The position numbers were made by a program, and so were the translations under genes. A stretch of 64,000 bases of DNA from Pseudonocardia broussonetiae. GTDB lineage: Bacteria; Actinomycetota; Actinomycetes; Mycobacteriales; Pseudonocardiaceae. Under the pieces are notes generated by a model. It did not search any database. It was not told the DNA's origin and worked only from the letters and a program-made list of their open reading frames with translations. Shown piece by piece: positions 27,779 through 35,732 of the stretch (position 1 is its first letter; each line of letters starts with the position of its first letter). The stretch covers positions 4,533,501 through 4,597,500 of the forward strand of contig NZ_CP053564.1 in NCBI RefSeq assembly GCF_013155125.1, in the 5' to 3' direction.

Positions 27779-30136
27779 TTGCCGTTCCGGCAAGCCTTGA
27801 CCGGACTCGGGGCGGCCGTACATAGTACGGACATCGCCACGACCCCGTACCTCACCAGCAGCTCGCACTGGGGCGCCTTCGAGGCCCGCACCGTCGACGG
27901 CGGGCTGGAGGTGCGGCCGCACCCGGCCGACCCCGACCCGTCGCCGATCCTGGGCAACGTCGCGTCCGCCGTCGACCCGCAGGTGCGGATCCTGCGGCCC
28001 GCGGTCCGCGAAGGGTGGCTGCGCGACGGGCCGGGGCCGTCGGAGGGGCGGGGGCGCGAGCCCTACGTCGAGGTCGAGTGGGACGAGCTGATCGCGCTGC
28101 TGGCCGGCGAGCTGCGCCGGGTCTACGCCGAGCGCGGCCCGCGCGGGGTGTTCGGCGGCTCCTACGGCTGGGCCAGCGCCGGGCGCTTCCACCACGCGCA
28201 GAGCCAGCTCAAGCGCTTCCTCACGTGCCTGGGCGGCTACGTCTCCGCGGTCGGCAACTACAGCTACGGCGCCACCGCGGTGATCATGCCGCACGTCGTC
28301 GGGCGGGGCGTCGACGTGACGTCGGGGCTCACCGACTGGCCCGTCATCCGCGAGCACACCGAGCTCGTCGTCGCGTTCGGCGGCATCCCGCGCAAGAACA
28401 CCGGCGTCAACCCGGGCGGCGTGGTCCGCCACACCGCGGGCGAGCACCTGCGCGCGGCCGTCGAGGAGGGCGTCGACGTCGTCACCGTCAGCCCGCTGCG
28501 CAGCGACTCCCCGGGCACGACGTGGCTGCCGGTCCGCCCGGCGTCCGACGTCGCGATGATGCTCGGGCTGATGCACACGCTGATCAGCGAGGACCGGCAC
28601 GACCCCGCGTTCCTGGCGCGCTACTGCGTCGGCGGTCACGAGCTCACCGCCTACGTGACGGGCCGCTCCGACGGCGTCGCGAAGTCGGCGGAGTGGGCAG
28701 CGCAGCGCTGCGACGTGCCCGCCGCGGAGATCCGGGCGCTCGCGCGGCGGATGGCGGCCTCGCGCACGCTCGTCACGGTCACCTGGTCGCTGCAGCGCAC
28801 CGAGCACGGGGAGCAGGCGCCCTGGGCGGGGCTGGCTCTGGCCGCGGTGCTGGGCCAGATCGGGCTGCCCGGGCGCGGGTTCGGCCACGGCTACGGGTCG
28901 ATGGCCGACGTCGGCGTGCCGGGGGCGGGGGTGCGCGTCCCGACGCTGCCGCAGGGCGTCAACCCGGTGTCGGAGTTCATCCCCGTCGCGCGCGTCGCCG
29001 ACATGCTGCTGAACCCCGGTGCGCCGTTCGAGTTCAACGGGCAGGCGCTGCGCTACCCCGACGTCGGCCTCGTCTACTGGGCGGGCGGCAACCCGTTCCA
29101 CCACCACCAGGACCTCAACCGGCTGCGGCGCGCGCTGGCGACCGTCGACACGCTGGTGGTGCACGAGCCGTTCTGGACGGCCATGGCCAGGCACGCCGAC
29201 ATCGTCGTGCCGGTGACGACGCCGCTGGAGCGCCTCGACATCGGCGCCTCGCGCACCGACCGCCACCTGGTCCCGATGCACCGCGTCGTCGAGCCGGTCG
29301 GGCAGGCGCGCGACGACCACGCCGTGCTGGCCGAGCTGGCCGGCGTCCTGGGGGTGGGGGAGCAGTTCACGGAGGGGCGCACCGCGGACGAGTGGGTCCG
29401 GCACCTCTACGACACCTGGACCGGGCCGGTCGGCGAGCGCCTGGGCGTCGAGCTGCCCGCGTTCGACGACTTCCTCGCCTCCCCGCTGCTCACGCTGCCC
29501 GCGCCGCCGGCCGACCGCACCTTCCTCGACCGCTTCCGCGCCGACCCCGACGCCCACCCCCTGCAGACCCCGAGCGGGCGCATCGAGCTGTACTCGGCCA
29601 CGATCGCCGGCTTCGGCTACGACGACTGCCCCGGCCACCCGACCTGGCTCGAACCGCAGGAGTGGCTCGGCTCCCCGCTCGCCGCGCGGTGGCCGCTGCA
29701 CCTGATCGCCAACCAGCCCCGCGGGCGCCTGCACAGCCAGCTCGACGCCGGCGCGGAGAGCCGGCGCCACAAGGTCGCCGGCCGGGAGGCCATGACGATG
29801 CACCCCGACGACGCCGCCGAGCGCGGCATCGCCCACGGCGACGTGGTGCGCCTGTTCAACGACCGCGGCGCCTGCCTGGCCGGCGCCCGCCTCGACGACG
29901 GCGTCCGCCGCGGGGTGGTGCAGCTGCCCACGGGCGCCTGGTTCGACCCGGTCGGCGACACCGGGCTCTGCGCCCACGGCAACCCCAACGTCCTGACGCG
30001 CGACCACGGCACCTCCCGCCTCGGGCAGGGCACCAGCGGCCAGCACGCCCTCGTGCAGGTGGAGCGGTACGAGGGCGAGCCGCCGCCGGTGCAGGCGCAC
30101 CGGCCGCCGGAGTTCGTGGAGCGGGCGGGGGAGTAG
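27779..30136 (+). CDS. molybdopterin-dependent S/N-oxide reductase (BisC/DMSO reductase family), start uncertain
   Basis: This enzyme of about 785 residues belongs to the DMSO reductase family that lacks an N-terminal Fe-S cluster, like biotin sulfoxide and TMAO reductases. Landmarks are TSSSHWGAF, GSYGWASAGRFHHAQSQLKRFL, GGYVSAVGNYSYGA (with the serine expected as Mo ligand), VYWAGGNPFHHHQDLNRL and C-terminal TGAWFDP. It probably reduces sulfoxides or N-oxides in the cytoplasm; no Tat signal is visible. No ATG or GTG precedes the conserved TSSSHWGAF region. The frame opens with TTG at 27779 or 27797, and a promoter-like segment lies inside that N-terminus. Confidence 0.85.
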   Translation: MPFRQALTGLGAAVHSTDIATTPYLTSSSHWGAFEARTVDGGLEVRPHPADPDPSPILGNVASAVDPQVRILRPAVREGWLRDGPGPSEGRGREPYVEVEWDELIALLAGELRRVYAERGPRGVFGGSYGWASAGRFHHAQSQLKRFLTCLGGYVSAVGNYSYGATAVIMPHVVGRGVDVTSGLTDWPVIREHTELVVAFGGIPRKNTGVNPGGVVRHTAGEHLRAAVEEGVDVVTVSPLRSDSPGTTWLPVRPASDVAMMLGLMHTLISEDRHDPAFLARYCVGGHELTAYVTGRSDGVAKSAEWAAQRCDVPAAEIRALARRMAASRTLVTVTWSLQRTEHGEQAPWAGLALAAVLGQIGLPGRGFGHGYGSMADVGVPGAGVRVPTLPQGVNPVSEFIPVARVADMLLNPGAPFEFNGQALRYPDVGLVYWAGGNPFHHHQDLNRLRRALATVDTLVVHEPFWTAMARHADIVVPVTTPLERLDIGASRTDRHLVPMHRVVEPVGQARDDHAVLAELAGVLGVGEQFTEGRTADEWVRHLYDTWTGPVGERLGVELPAFDDFLASPLLTLPAPPADRTFLDRFRADPDAHPLQTPSGRIELYSATIAGFGYDDCPGHPTWLEPQEWLGSPLAARWPLHLIANQPRGRLHSQLDAGAESRRHKVAGREAMTMHPDDAAERGIAHGDVVRLFNDRGACLAGARLDDGVRRGVVQLPTGAWFDPVGDTGLCAHGNPNVLTRDHGTSRLGQGTSGQHALVQVERYEGEPPPVQAHRPPEFVERAGE
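27797..27832 (+). promoter_or_regulatory. candidate promoter and CCGTAC-ATA-GTACGG palindrome
   Basis: TTGACC (27797-27802) lies 18 bases before CATAGT (27821-27826). The latter lies inside the palindrome CCGTACATAGTACGG (27817-27831, 6-bp arms). If this promoter is used, transcription starts near 27833, downstream of the only usable start codons in frame (TTG 27779 and 27797). Confidence 0.45.
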
Positions 30137-30392
30137 GGGCTTCCGCGGAACGCGATCGCGTCCCGCTCCGGGATCGGGGCGGGACGCGATCGGGTGTTCG
30201 CGTTCCGCGGAACGCGATCGTGTCCCGTTCCGGGGACCGGGCGTCGGGCGGAACGGGTGGTGGACCGCGTTCCGCGGAACGCTCTGCCGGGCCGGGCCGG
30301 GCCGGGCCGGGCCCGGCCTGGTGGCGGTGGTCGTGGAGCGGAGCCGGGCCGAACCGCGTTCCGCGGAACGCGGTTCGGCGGGAGTGCGTGCG
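30137..30392. repeat. intergenic island of TTCCGCGGAA palindromes and GGGCC repeats
   Basis: Four copies of the palindrome TTCCGCGGAA start at 30141, 30203, 30270 and 30359. The last sits in a perfect 26-bp palindrome at 30351-30376. The first two copies extend into a longer direct repeat ending in CGATCGYGTCCCG. A run of GGGCC units lies at about 30290-30315. A strong stem (30153-30166 with 30179-30192, 14 bp perfect) may end the upstream molybdoenzyme transcript. No gene is supported here. Confidence 0.75.
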
Positions 30393-30905
30393 TCAGCTGC
30401 CGTAGGAGTAGTCGGTGCCCGCGACGTCGGAGCCGGAGAACGTGACCGAGCCGTCCGGGTCGACGTACAGCGCGTCGCCGCCCTCGCCGGCGATGACCGT
30501 GCCCTCCTCGGTGCCGCCGCCGCTCGTCGTGCTGTCGGCGACGACGTCGGCGCCGTACGGCTCCGCGTCGTGACCGCCGCCGCCGTAGGGGTTGGCCTCG
30601 GCGAGACCGACGCCCTCGGGCTGGGTGAACGAGTCGAAGACGCCGTCGAAGTCGGTGTCGTCGGCGACGTGGTCGGCGTAGCCGTCGCCGTCCAGGTCCA
30701 CCGCGACGACGTCGGGCACGAACTCGCCGTCGGCGCGGTTGTCGAACGCAGCCAAGTCGTCGGTGCCGTCGCCGTCGACGTCGACGAGCGCGGTGTCGAC
30801 CACGGCGTCGCCGTCGCTGTCGAGCAGGGTGGTCTCCTGGTAGCCGTCGCCGTCGGTGTCGACGAACTCGGCGGAGTAGGGCTCGGGGACGAAGGACTCG
30901 GACAT
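30393..30905 (-). CDS. acidic Asp-repeat (Ca-binding-type) protein, paralogue of 7994-8368
   Basis: This 170-residue aspartate-rich protein has a series of D-x-D-x-D-G loops (DTDGDGYQE, DSDGDAVVD, DVDGDGTDD, DLDGDGYAD, DTDFDGVFD) at a period of about 12-20 residues. A Gly/Ser/Thr-rich tail follows. It is clearly related to the protein at 7994-8368 (shared DGDGY-QETTL, DTALVDVDGDGTDD-type block and ANPYG). It has more regular loops and a C-terminal extension. There is no signal peptide. ATG 30905 has GAGGTG seven bases upstream; the GTG 9 bases earlier is less likely. Calcium binding is inferred; the role is unknown. Confidence 0.8.
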   Translation of the reverse strand: MSESFVPEPYSAEFVDTDGDGYQETTLLDSDGDAVVDTALVDVDGDGTDDLAAFDNRADGEFVPDVVAVDLDGDGYADHVADDTDFDGVFDSFTQPEGVGLAEANPYGGGGHDAEPYGADVVADSTTSGGGTEEGTVIAGEGGDALYVDPDGSVTFSGSDVAGTDYSYGS

Positions 30906-30969
30906 GATGGGCACCTCGGGGGCTCGGTGGGTGTTGCTCTCACCGGAGAAGACGCCCGTGGGGGCCCCA

Positions 30970-30978
30970 GGGTTACAC
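30970..30978 (-). promoter_or_regulatory. GTGTAACCC box upstream of the second Asp-repeat gene
   Basis: The - strand reads GTGTAACCC, 64 bases before the ATG at 30905. The same 9-mer lies 65 bases before the paralogue at 7994. Flanking bases are otherwise different, which suggests a conserved regulatory or promoter element rather than simple duplication carry-over. Confidence 0.5.
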
Positions 30979-30997
30979 AGCCGGTCCCACTGATTTC

Positions 30998-31855
30998 TCA
31001 GCCGTAGCTCTCGCAGCCCTTGCCGTCGTTGTCGGAGCCGTCGAGGCGGAACTCATCGGGGCCGGTCACGGTGACCGCGAACCCGATCTGCGGGCAGTCG
31101 AGGTCGGGGCCGTCCGGGACGCAGGGCGTGTAGCTCGGGTGGCAGCCGGAGCTCTCCCGCTGCGGCTCGGGCTCGGGCTCGGGTTCCGGCTCGGGGGCCG
31201 GCGCCGGCCGCGGCGCGGGCTGGGCGAGCGGCTGCGGGGCGGGCGCGGGGCGGGTGGTCGCGGGGGCGGCCGTTCGAGGAGCGGCTGTCCGGGGCGCCGT
31301 CGTGGCGGGGGCCGGGGTCGTGGTCGGCGCCGCGGTCGGGGTGTCGCAGACGCGCGGGCCGTCGTCGGCGCGGCGCAGGCCGGCGACGTAGGCCGGAGCG
31401 GCGTCCCCGCCCTCGTACACGCCGGTGTGCGGCTCGCCGATCATCGCGGTGCCGAGGTCGGAGCCCGCGGGTGTCGTGACGTAGCGCAGGTGGCGCGAGT
31501 AGGGGTCGCGGTCGACGCCGGGCTCGGCGCGCAGCGTCACCGACCGCCCCACCGGCAGCAGCGCCTGCGCGTTGGCGCGGGCCTCGCGGCCGGCACCGGT
31601 GTCGAGCTCGCACGAGTCGATGCCGAGGACCCGCACGGTGCGGCCGTCGGAGACGGTGAACGTGTCGCCGTCGAGGACGGTCACGACCCGGACGACGTCG
31701 GAGGCCGGGGCGGCCGCCGGCCGGACCTCGGCCTCCTCCGCCGCCGGCACCGAGCCGAGCGCGGCGCGTTCGGCCTCCCGACCCTCCGCACCCCCGCACC
31801 CGCCGACGAGGAGCAGGACCCCGAGGGCCCCCATCACTACCGCACGCAGACCCAC
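30998..31855 (-). CDS. SNase-like lipoprotein with excalibur-type C-terminus
   Basis: This 285-residue secreted lipoprotein has a signal peptide ending in LLLVGGC (C20 lipidated). A thermonuclease-like OB-fold follows (VVRVVTVLDGDTFTVSDGRTVRVLGIDSCE, about residues 54-83). Next come a long Pro/Ala/Thr and Pro-Glu linker (about 175-235) and a Cys-containing tail ending DNDGKGCESYG, the excalibur-like calcium loop. The nuclease part is short. It has the aspartate/threonine loop (GDTFT), but the usual second arginine-glutamate pair is not obvious, so activity is uncertain. The start is GTG 31855 with AGGTG nearby. Confidence 0.82.
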   Translation of the reverse strand: MGLRAVVMGALGVLLLVGGCGGAEGREAERAALGSVPAAEEAEVRPAAAPASDVVRVVTVLDGDTFTVSDGRTVRVLGIDSCELDTGAGREARANAQALLPVGRSVTLRAEPGVDRDPYSRHLRYVTTPAGSDLGTAMIGEPHTGVYEGGDAAPAYVAGLRRADDGPRVCDTPTAAPTTTPAPATTAPRTAAPRTAAPATTRPAPAPQPLAQPAPRPAPAPEPEPEPEPEPQRESSGCHPSYTPCVPDGPDLDCPQIGFAVTVTGPDEFRLDGSDNDGKGCESYG

Positions 31856-31943
31856 GACACCTCACAGTGAACGACCCGGACGATTCACTGTCGCGAACGG
31901 AGGCCGATGTGTTGCACGACTGCCCGAACGGGTTCGCCCGGCG

Positions 31944-32013
31944 ACCTCGCACACCGGGTGGGCACCTCGCACACCGTCGACCGTGTGCGAGGTCGACATC
32001 CGGTGTGCGAGGT
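31944..32013. repeat. nested inverted repeats of CCTCGCACAC
   Basis: CCTCGCACAC occurs at 31945 and 31965, and its reverse complement at 31983 and 32003. The outer pair extends to 14 bp (31944-31957 with 32000-32013) and the inner pair to 11 bp (31964-31974 with 31983-31993), so one hairpin nests in the other. Further direct copies are at 32204 and 32234, with a partial inverse at 32293. No gene is supported in 31856-32320. Confidence 0.8.
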
Positions 32014-32072
32014 GGGGCGAGGGTGCTCGGGCGAGCGCACGATGCCGGTGGCGCCGCCGCCGCGTCGCAACC

Positions 32073-32136
32073 GCGCCCCGCGACGCCCGCGCCCCGCGAC
32101 GCCCGCGCCCCGCGACGCCCGCGCCCCGCGACGCCG
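32073..32136 (+). repeat. four tandem 16-bp repeats
   Basis: The unit GCGCCCCGCGACGCCC is repeated four times without gaps (32073, 32089, 32105, 32121); only the last base of the fourth copy differs. It lies between the two clusters of CCTCGCACAC repeats in the gap between the SNase lipoprotein and the PfkB kinase. Confidence 0.9.
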
Positions 32137-32320
32137 CGCGCCGCGCCGCGCCATCAGCCCTTGATCGCCGGTGGGCGCGCCTCAGGGTCATCGCCCCGCC
32201 GAACCTCGCACACTGAGCGCTCTGCCTACGCCACCTCGCACACGCAGCCGCACCCCGCACACCGACCACGCACCTCACACACCCCCGACCCCGTGCGAGG
32301 TCGTCACTGACTGTGCGACG

Positions 32321-33250
32321 TCAGCCGTCGAGCGCCGGCCGCCCCCCGGCACGTCCCACCGTGCTCCCCGCGGCCTCCACCGCCCGCCGCAGGGCCGTGG
32401 CGGGGTCGGCGCCGGCGAGGAGTGCGGCGGTGAGGCCGGCGGTGAGGGAGTCGCCGCCGCCGGTGGTGTCGACGACCTCGACGTCCCCGAACGACACGAA
32501 CAGCTCCCCGTCCTCCCACACCGCCACGTTGCCCGCGCCCTCCACCCCCACGACGACGACCCGGGGGCCGTGGGCGAGGAGGTGGCGGGCCGCCGCGGTC
32601 ATCGCGTCGACGTCCTCGACGCACAGCCGGCCCAGCTCGCCGTCGACGAGCTCGTCGGTCTCGGCGGGGTCGGCGCGCACCACGTCGGCGGATTTCAGCA
32701 GCTCGGTGCGCGCGGCGGGGTCGGGGGCGCCGTCGAGCACGACGAGCGCGGAGCCGTCGCGGGCGTGGCGGGCGCAGGCGGTCAGCGCGTCCGCGGGCTG
32801 CTGGGCCTGCAGGACGACCGCCCGCGCGGCGCGCAGGTCCGCGGCGGCCCCGGCGACGTCGTCGGCCGTGAGCAGCGTCGGGCCGGGGAGGTGCTGCAGG
32901 TAGCGCCAGCCGTGGGCGGGGTCGAGGATCTCGACGATCAGGCCGGTGGGGGTGCCGGCGCGGCGCACCACGTGCTCGACGTCGACGCCGTCGGCCTCGG
33001 CCCGCGCGAGCAGTCGGTCGCCCGTGCTGTCGGACCCCGCGACGGCGACCAGCCCGACCGGCACGCCGAGCTGCGCCAGGCCCACCGCGCAGTTCGCGCC
33101 CTTCCCGCCGAGGGTCTCCTTCCGCTCGCGGACGTCGGTCGCCGAGCCCTGCGGCGGCACCTCGTCCACGCGCAGCAGCAGGTCCCGTGCGAGCTGTCCG
33201 ACGACCACGACATCCACAGCCGCTCGCGTACCCGGGCCGTGCGGGTTCAC
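32321..33250 (-). CDS. PfkB-family carbohydrate kinase (ribokinase-like)
   Basis: This 309-residue PfkB kinase carries both family signatures: the N-terminal GGKGANCAVGLAQLG (about residue 48) and the C-terminal DTTGGGDSLTAGLTAALL with the catalytic aspartate (about residue 267). An anion-hole glycine run is present. The closest type is ribokinase, which phosphorylates a pentose or nucleoside sugar. The GTG at 33250 follows GGAGG by a good spacing. It stands alone, divergent from a small acidic gene with only 27 bases between, so the substrate cannot be read from context. Confidence 0.88.
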   Translation of the reverse strand: MNPHGPGTRAAVDVVVVGQLARDLLLRVDEVPPQGSATDVRERKETLGGKGANCAVGLAQLGVPVGLVAVAGSDSTGDRLLARAEADGVDVEHVVRRAGTPTGLIVEILDPAHGWRYLQHLPGPTLLTADDVAGAAADLRAARAVVLQAQQPADALTACARHARDGSALVVLDGAPDPAARTELLKSADVVRADPAETDELVDGELGRLCVEDVDAMTAAARHLLAHGPRVVVVGVEGAGNVAVWEDGELFVSFGDVEVVDTTGGGDSLTAGLTAALLAGADPATALRRAVEAAGSTVGRAGGRPALDG

Positions 33251-33277
33251 GCCCCCTCCGCCGGGTACGCGGGCCGC

Positions 33278-33487
33278 ATGACGGATCCGAACGCACCCGA
33301 GACGGGCATGGCCACCGGCAACGACGTGGGGGAGCCGGGGGTCGTCGGCGGCCCGCTGGACCCCGAGGAGCGCGCCGTGCTGGAGAACCTGCGCGACGAC
33401 GGCGGCGCCGACGTCGTCGGCACCACCGCCGAGGAGCGCCCCGGCGTGGACCGCGCGGCCCAGGACGACACGCCCGCCCCGGACTGA
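33278..33487 (+). CDS. small acidic hypothetical protein
   Basis: This 69-residue protein has no family I recognise: TDPNAPETGMATGNDVGEP, then LDPEERAVLENLRDDGGADVV, and an acidic/proline tail. It lacks a signal peptide and membrane segments and is probably unfolded apart from one short helix. Support comes from codon bias and from its fit exactly between a divergent kinase gene and a convergent HAD gene (1-base gap). The ribosome-binding site is weak. Confidence 0.55.
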   Translation: MTDPNAPETGMATGNDVGEPGVVGGPLDPEERAVLENLRDDGGADVVGTTAEERPGVDRAAQDDTPAPD

Positions 33488-33488
33488 G

Positions 33489-34160
33489 TCAGAGACCGGC
33501 CAGCGGGGAGTCGTCGAGCCGCGCCAGCAGGTCGGCCGGGTCGGCGTACACCGCCACCGCCCCGGCGTCGCGCAGCTCCGCCTCGCCGATCCCGCCGCAG
33601 GTCAGCCCGACGCACGGCAGGTCGGCGCGCCGCGCGGACTCCACGTCCCACACGGTGTCGCCGACGACCACGCACCGGGCGGGGTCGAGCCGGTGGTCGC
33701 GCACGGCCGTGGCCAGCAGGTCCGGCGCGGGCTTGCCCTCGTCGACGTCGGCCGAGGTGGTGGCGCCCTCCACCGCGTCGCGCTCGCCGATCGCGGGCAG
33801 CATCCAGTCGAGGTCGCCCGCCGCGCCGCTGGTGGCGAGCACGACGGCCGCGCCGCGGTCGGCGCACGCCCGCAGCAGGTCCCCGGCCCCCGGGAACGCG
33901 ACGACCTGGTCGCGCAACGGCTCGTAGCGCGCGCTGTGGGCGTCGACGGCGTCCTCGTCGTCGGTGCCGAGCAGGTGCTGCACCAGCGCCGCGCTGGGGA
34001 TGCCGATGGCCCGGTGCACCGCGGCCATGGTCACGTCGGGGTGCCCGGTGTCGCGGAAGGCCTGCCACCACGCGAGGACGTGCAGGTAGTTGGTGTCCAG
34101 CAGCGTGCCGTCGACGTCGAACAGGACGCCGGGACGCAGGTCGTCGGGGTGCTCGGCCAC
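33489..34160 (-). CDS. HAD-superfamily phosphatase (phosphoglycolate phosphatase-like)
   Basis: This 223-residue HAD hydrolase has motif I LFDVDGTLLDTN (nucleophile and acid aspartates near residues 15 and 17), an alpha-helical cap, motif II VVLATSG, the lysine of motif III in DEGKPAPD and motif IV VVGDTVWDVESA. It probably dephosphorylates a small phosphorylated sugar or glycolate. The start is GTG 34160 without a clear Shine-Dalgarno. It lies 47 bases downstream of the monooxygenase gene on the same strand and may be co-transcribed, but nothing ties it to the quinone cluster. Confidence 0.88.
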   Translation of the reverse strand: MAEHPDDLRPGVLFDVDGTLLDTNYLHVLAWWQAFRDTGHPDVTMAAVHRAIGIPSAALVQHLLGTDDEDAVDAHSARYEPLRDQVVAFPGAGDLLRACADRGAAVVLATSGAAGDLDWMLPAIGERDAVEGATTSADVDEGKPAPDLLATAVRDHRLDPARCVVVGDTVWDVESARRADLPCVGLTCGGIGEAELRDAGAVAVYADPADLLARLDDSPLAGL

Positions 34161-34207
34161 CGCGCCATGGTCGCGGAGGCGGCGCCGGTGCGCCGGGCGG
34201 GAACGGG

Positions 34208-35647
34208 TCAGGCCGGGGTGACGCCGAGCACCACGCGGTCGGGCCGCAGCAGCGCCGCCGACGCCCGGCCGGCGCGCAGCCAGCCGGCGAGCGCGTCGAC
34301 GCGGACCTCCACGGCGTCCAGCGCGTCGGCCCGGCGGCGCAGCCCGGCGTCGACGGGCCCGGCCGACACCAGCGCGAAGCCGTCGCCCAGCACCTCGTCG
34401 AGCAGCACGCGGCGCCCGCCGGCCTCGACGACGGGCTGCGGGCACACCGTCCCGGGCAGCGGGCTGCGGCGAGATCGCCGGTCGGCCCACGCGCTGGGCG
34501 GGTACCGCGTGGTGATGCCGGCCAGCGCGCGGGCCTGCGCGCCGGGCACCCGCAGCAGCGCCGCGGCGACGGGACGCCGGACGGCCGCCGCCACACCGCG
34601 CCCGCCGGTCATGGCGGTGCCGACCCGCACCGCCGCCCGCGTCACCGCGACGACGTGGCGCTGCCGCTCGGCCTGGTAGGTGTCGAGCAGGTCGTCCCCG
34701 GCGCGCCCGTGCAGCACCGCGGCGAGCTTCCACGCGAGGTTGTGGGCGTCGCCGAGGCCGCAGCCCAGGCCCTGCCCGATGAACGGCGGCATCAGGTGCG
34801 CGGCGTCGCCGAGCAGCAGCACCCGCCCGCGCCGCCAGCGGTCGGCCGTGCGCGCCCGGAACGTGTACGCGGCGCTGCGCAGCACCTCCCAGTCGTCGCG
34901 GGGCAGGTGCCCGAGCCAGGGCGCGGTCAGCTCGCCGAGCCGGGCGACGAGGCCGTCGCGCGTCTCGCCGGGCCGCATCCGGAACTCCAGCCGGTAGCGC
35001 TCGCCGGTGAGGTGCATGGCGGTGGCGGCCCGGCGGGGGTCGCAGACCTGGTCGACGCCGCCCCAGCCCGGCAGCGGCGTGCGGCTGCGCACGTCGACGA
35101 CCAGCCAGCGCTGGTCGAAGCGCAGGTCGCGCAGCCCGGCGTCGATCGCGGGGCGGACGGTGCTGTCGGCGCCGTCGCAGCCCAGGACGGCGTCGGCGCG
35201 CAGCCGCTCGGTCCGGCCGGTGGCGAGGTCGCGCAGGTCGACGGAGCCCGCCTCCGGTACGCCCGTGACCTCGGTGCCCCCGCGCAGCACCGCGCCCGCC
35301 GGGAGCGCCGCCCGCAGCAGCGCCTCGAGGTCGGGCTGGTCGAACAGCGACGCGTCGGGGTGGCCGTGGTGGCCCGCGGCCGACGAGCGGCGGAACTCCG
35401 CGAACGGCCGCAGCCGGGCGTCGAGCAGCCGCAGCCCGGACGCGGGACGGCTGATCGCGGCGAACCCGTCGGCCACCCCGAACCGCTGCAGCACGCGCAC
35501 GGCCTCGCCGTCGAGGTGCACCGCCCGCGGGCGCGGGTACGGCTGGGCGTGGCGGTCCACGACGGTGCTGGTGACGCCGAGGCGGGCGAGCAGCCCCGCC
35601 ACGACGACGCCGGTCGGCCCGGCCCCGACGACGACGACGTGCGGCAC
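34208..35647 (-). CDS. FAD-dependent aromatic hydroxylase (PheA/TfdB/MhpA family)
   Basis: This 479-residue flavoprotein monooxygenase has VVVVGAGPTGVVVAGLLARLG (FAD dinucleotide motif, residues 4-24), the DG motif in LGCDGADSTVR, and the GDAAHLMPPFIGQGLGCGLGDAHNL motif. A thioredoxin-like C-terminal domain ends the protein, as in phenol hydroxylases. GGGGAGG precedes the GTG at 35647. In the agq-type cluster the equivalent enzyme (AgqC) hydroxylates the methylated alkylresorcinol ring before prenylation. That role fits here because the PKS, methyltransferase and prenyltransferase genes lie immediately beyond. Confidence 0.88.
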   Translation of the reverse strand: MPHVVVVGAGPTGVVVAGLLARLGVTSTVVDRHAQPYPRPRAVHLDGEAVRVLQRFGVADGFAAISRPASGLRLLDARLRPFAEFRRSSAAGHHGHPDASLFDQPDLEALLRAALPAGAVLRGGTEVTGVPEAGSVDLRDLATGRTERLRADAVLGCDGADSTVRPAIDAGLRDLRFDQRWLVVDVRSRTPLPGWGGVDQVCDPRRAATAMHLTGERYRLEFRMRPGETRDGLVARLGELTAPWLGHLPRDDWEVLRSAAYTFRARTADRWRRGRVLLLGDAAHLMPPFIGQGLGCGLGDAHNLAWKLAAVLHGRAGDDLLDTYQAERQRHVVAVTRAAVRVGTAMTGGRGVAAAVRRPVAAALLRVPGAQARALAGITTRYPPSAWADRRSRRSPLPGTVCPQPVVEAGGRRVLLDEVLGDGFALVSAGPVDAGLRRRADALDAVEVRVDALAGWLRAGRASAALLRPDRVVLGVTPA

Positions 35648-35732
35648 GACCCTCCCCGTTCGTCGCCCGGCGCGGGCGGCGGCTCCCGTCGATGATGACC
35701 CGGGAGGACGTCGGACGACACCGGAGGAACGC

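Noticed and set aside
27734..30943. A 1069-codon open frame on the - strand opposite the molybdoenzyme
   Set aside because: It is an antisense shadow caused by high G+C. The translation is low-complexity (Pro/Thr/Arg then Arg/Gly/Val-rich), while the + strand protein shows clear family motifs.
31862..32310. Overlapping frames between the SNase lipoprotein and PfkB genes
   Set aside because: They are produced by the 16-bp and CCTCGCACAC repeats. The codon bias is wrong, and the peptides are Arg/Pro/Ala repeats.
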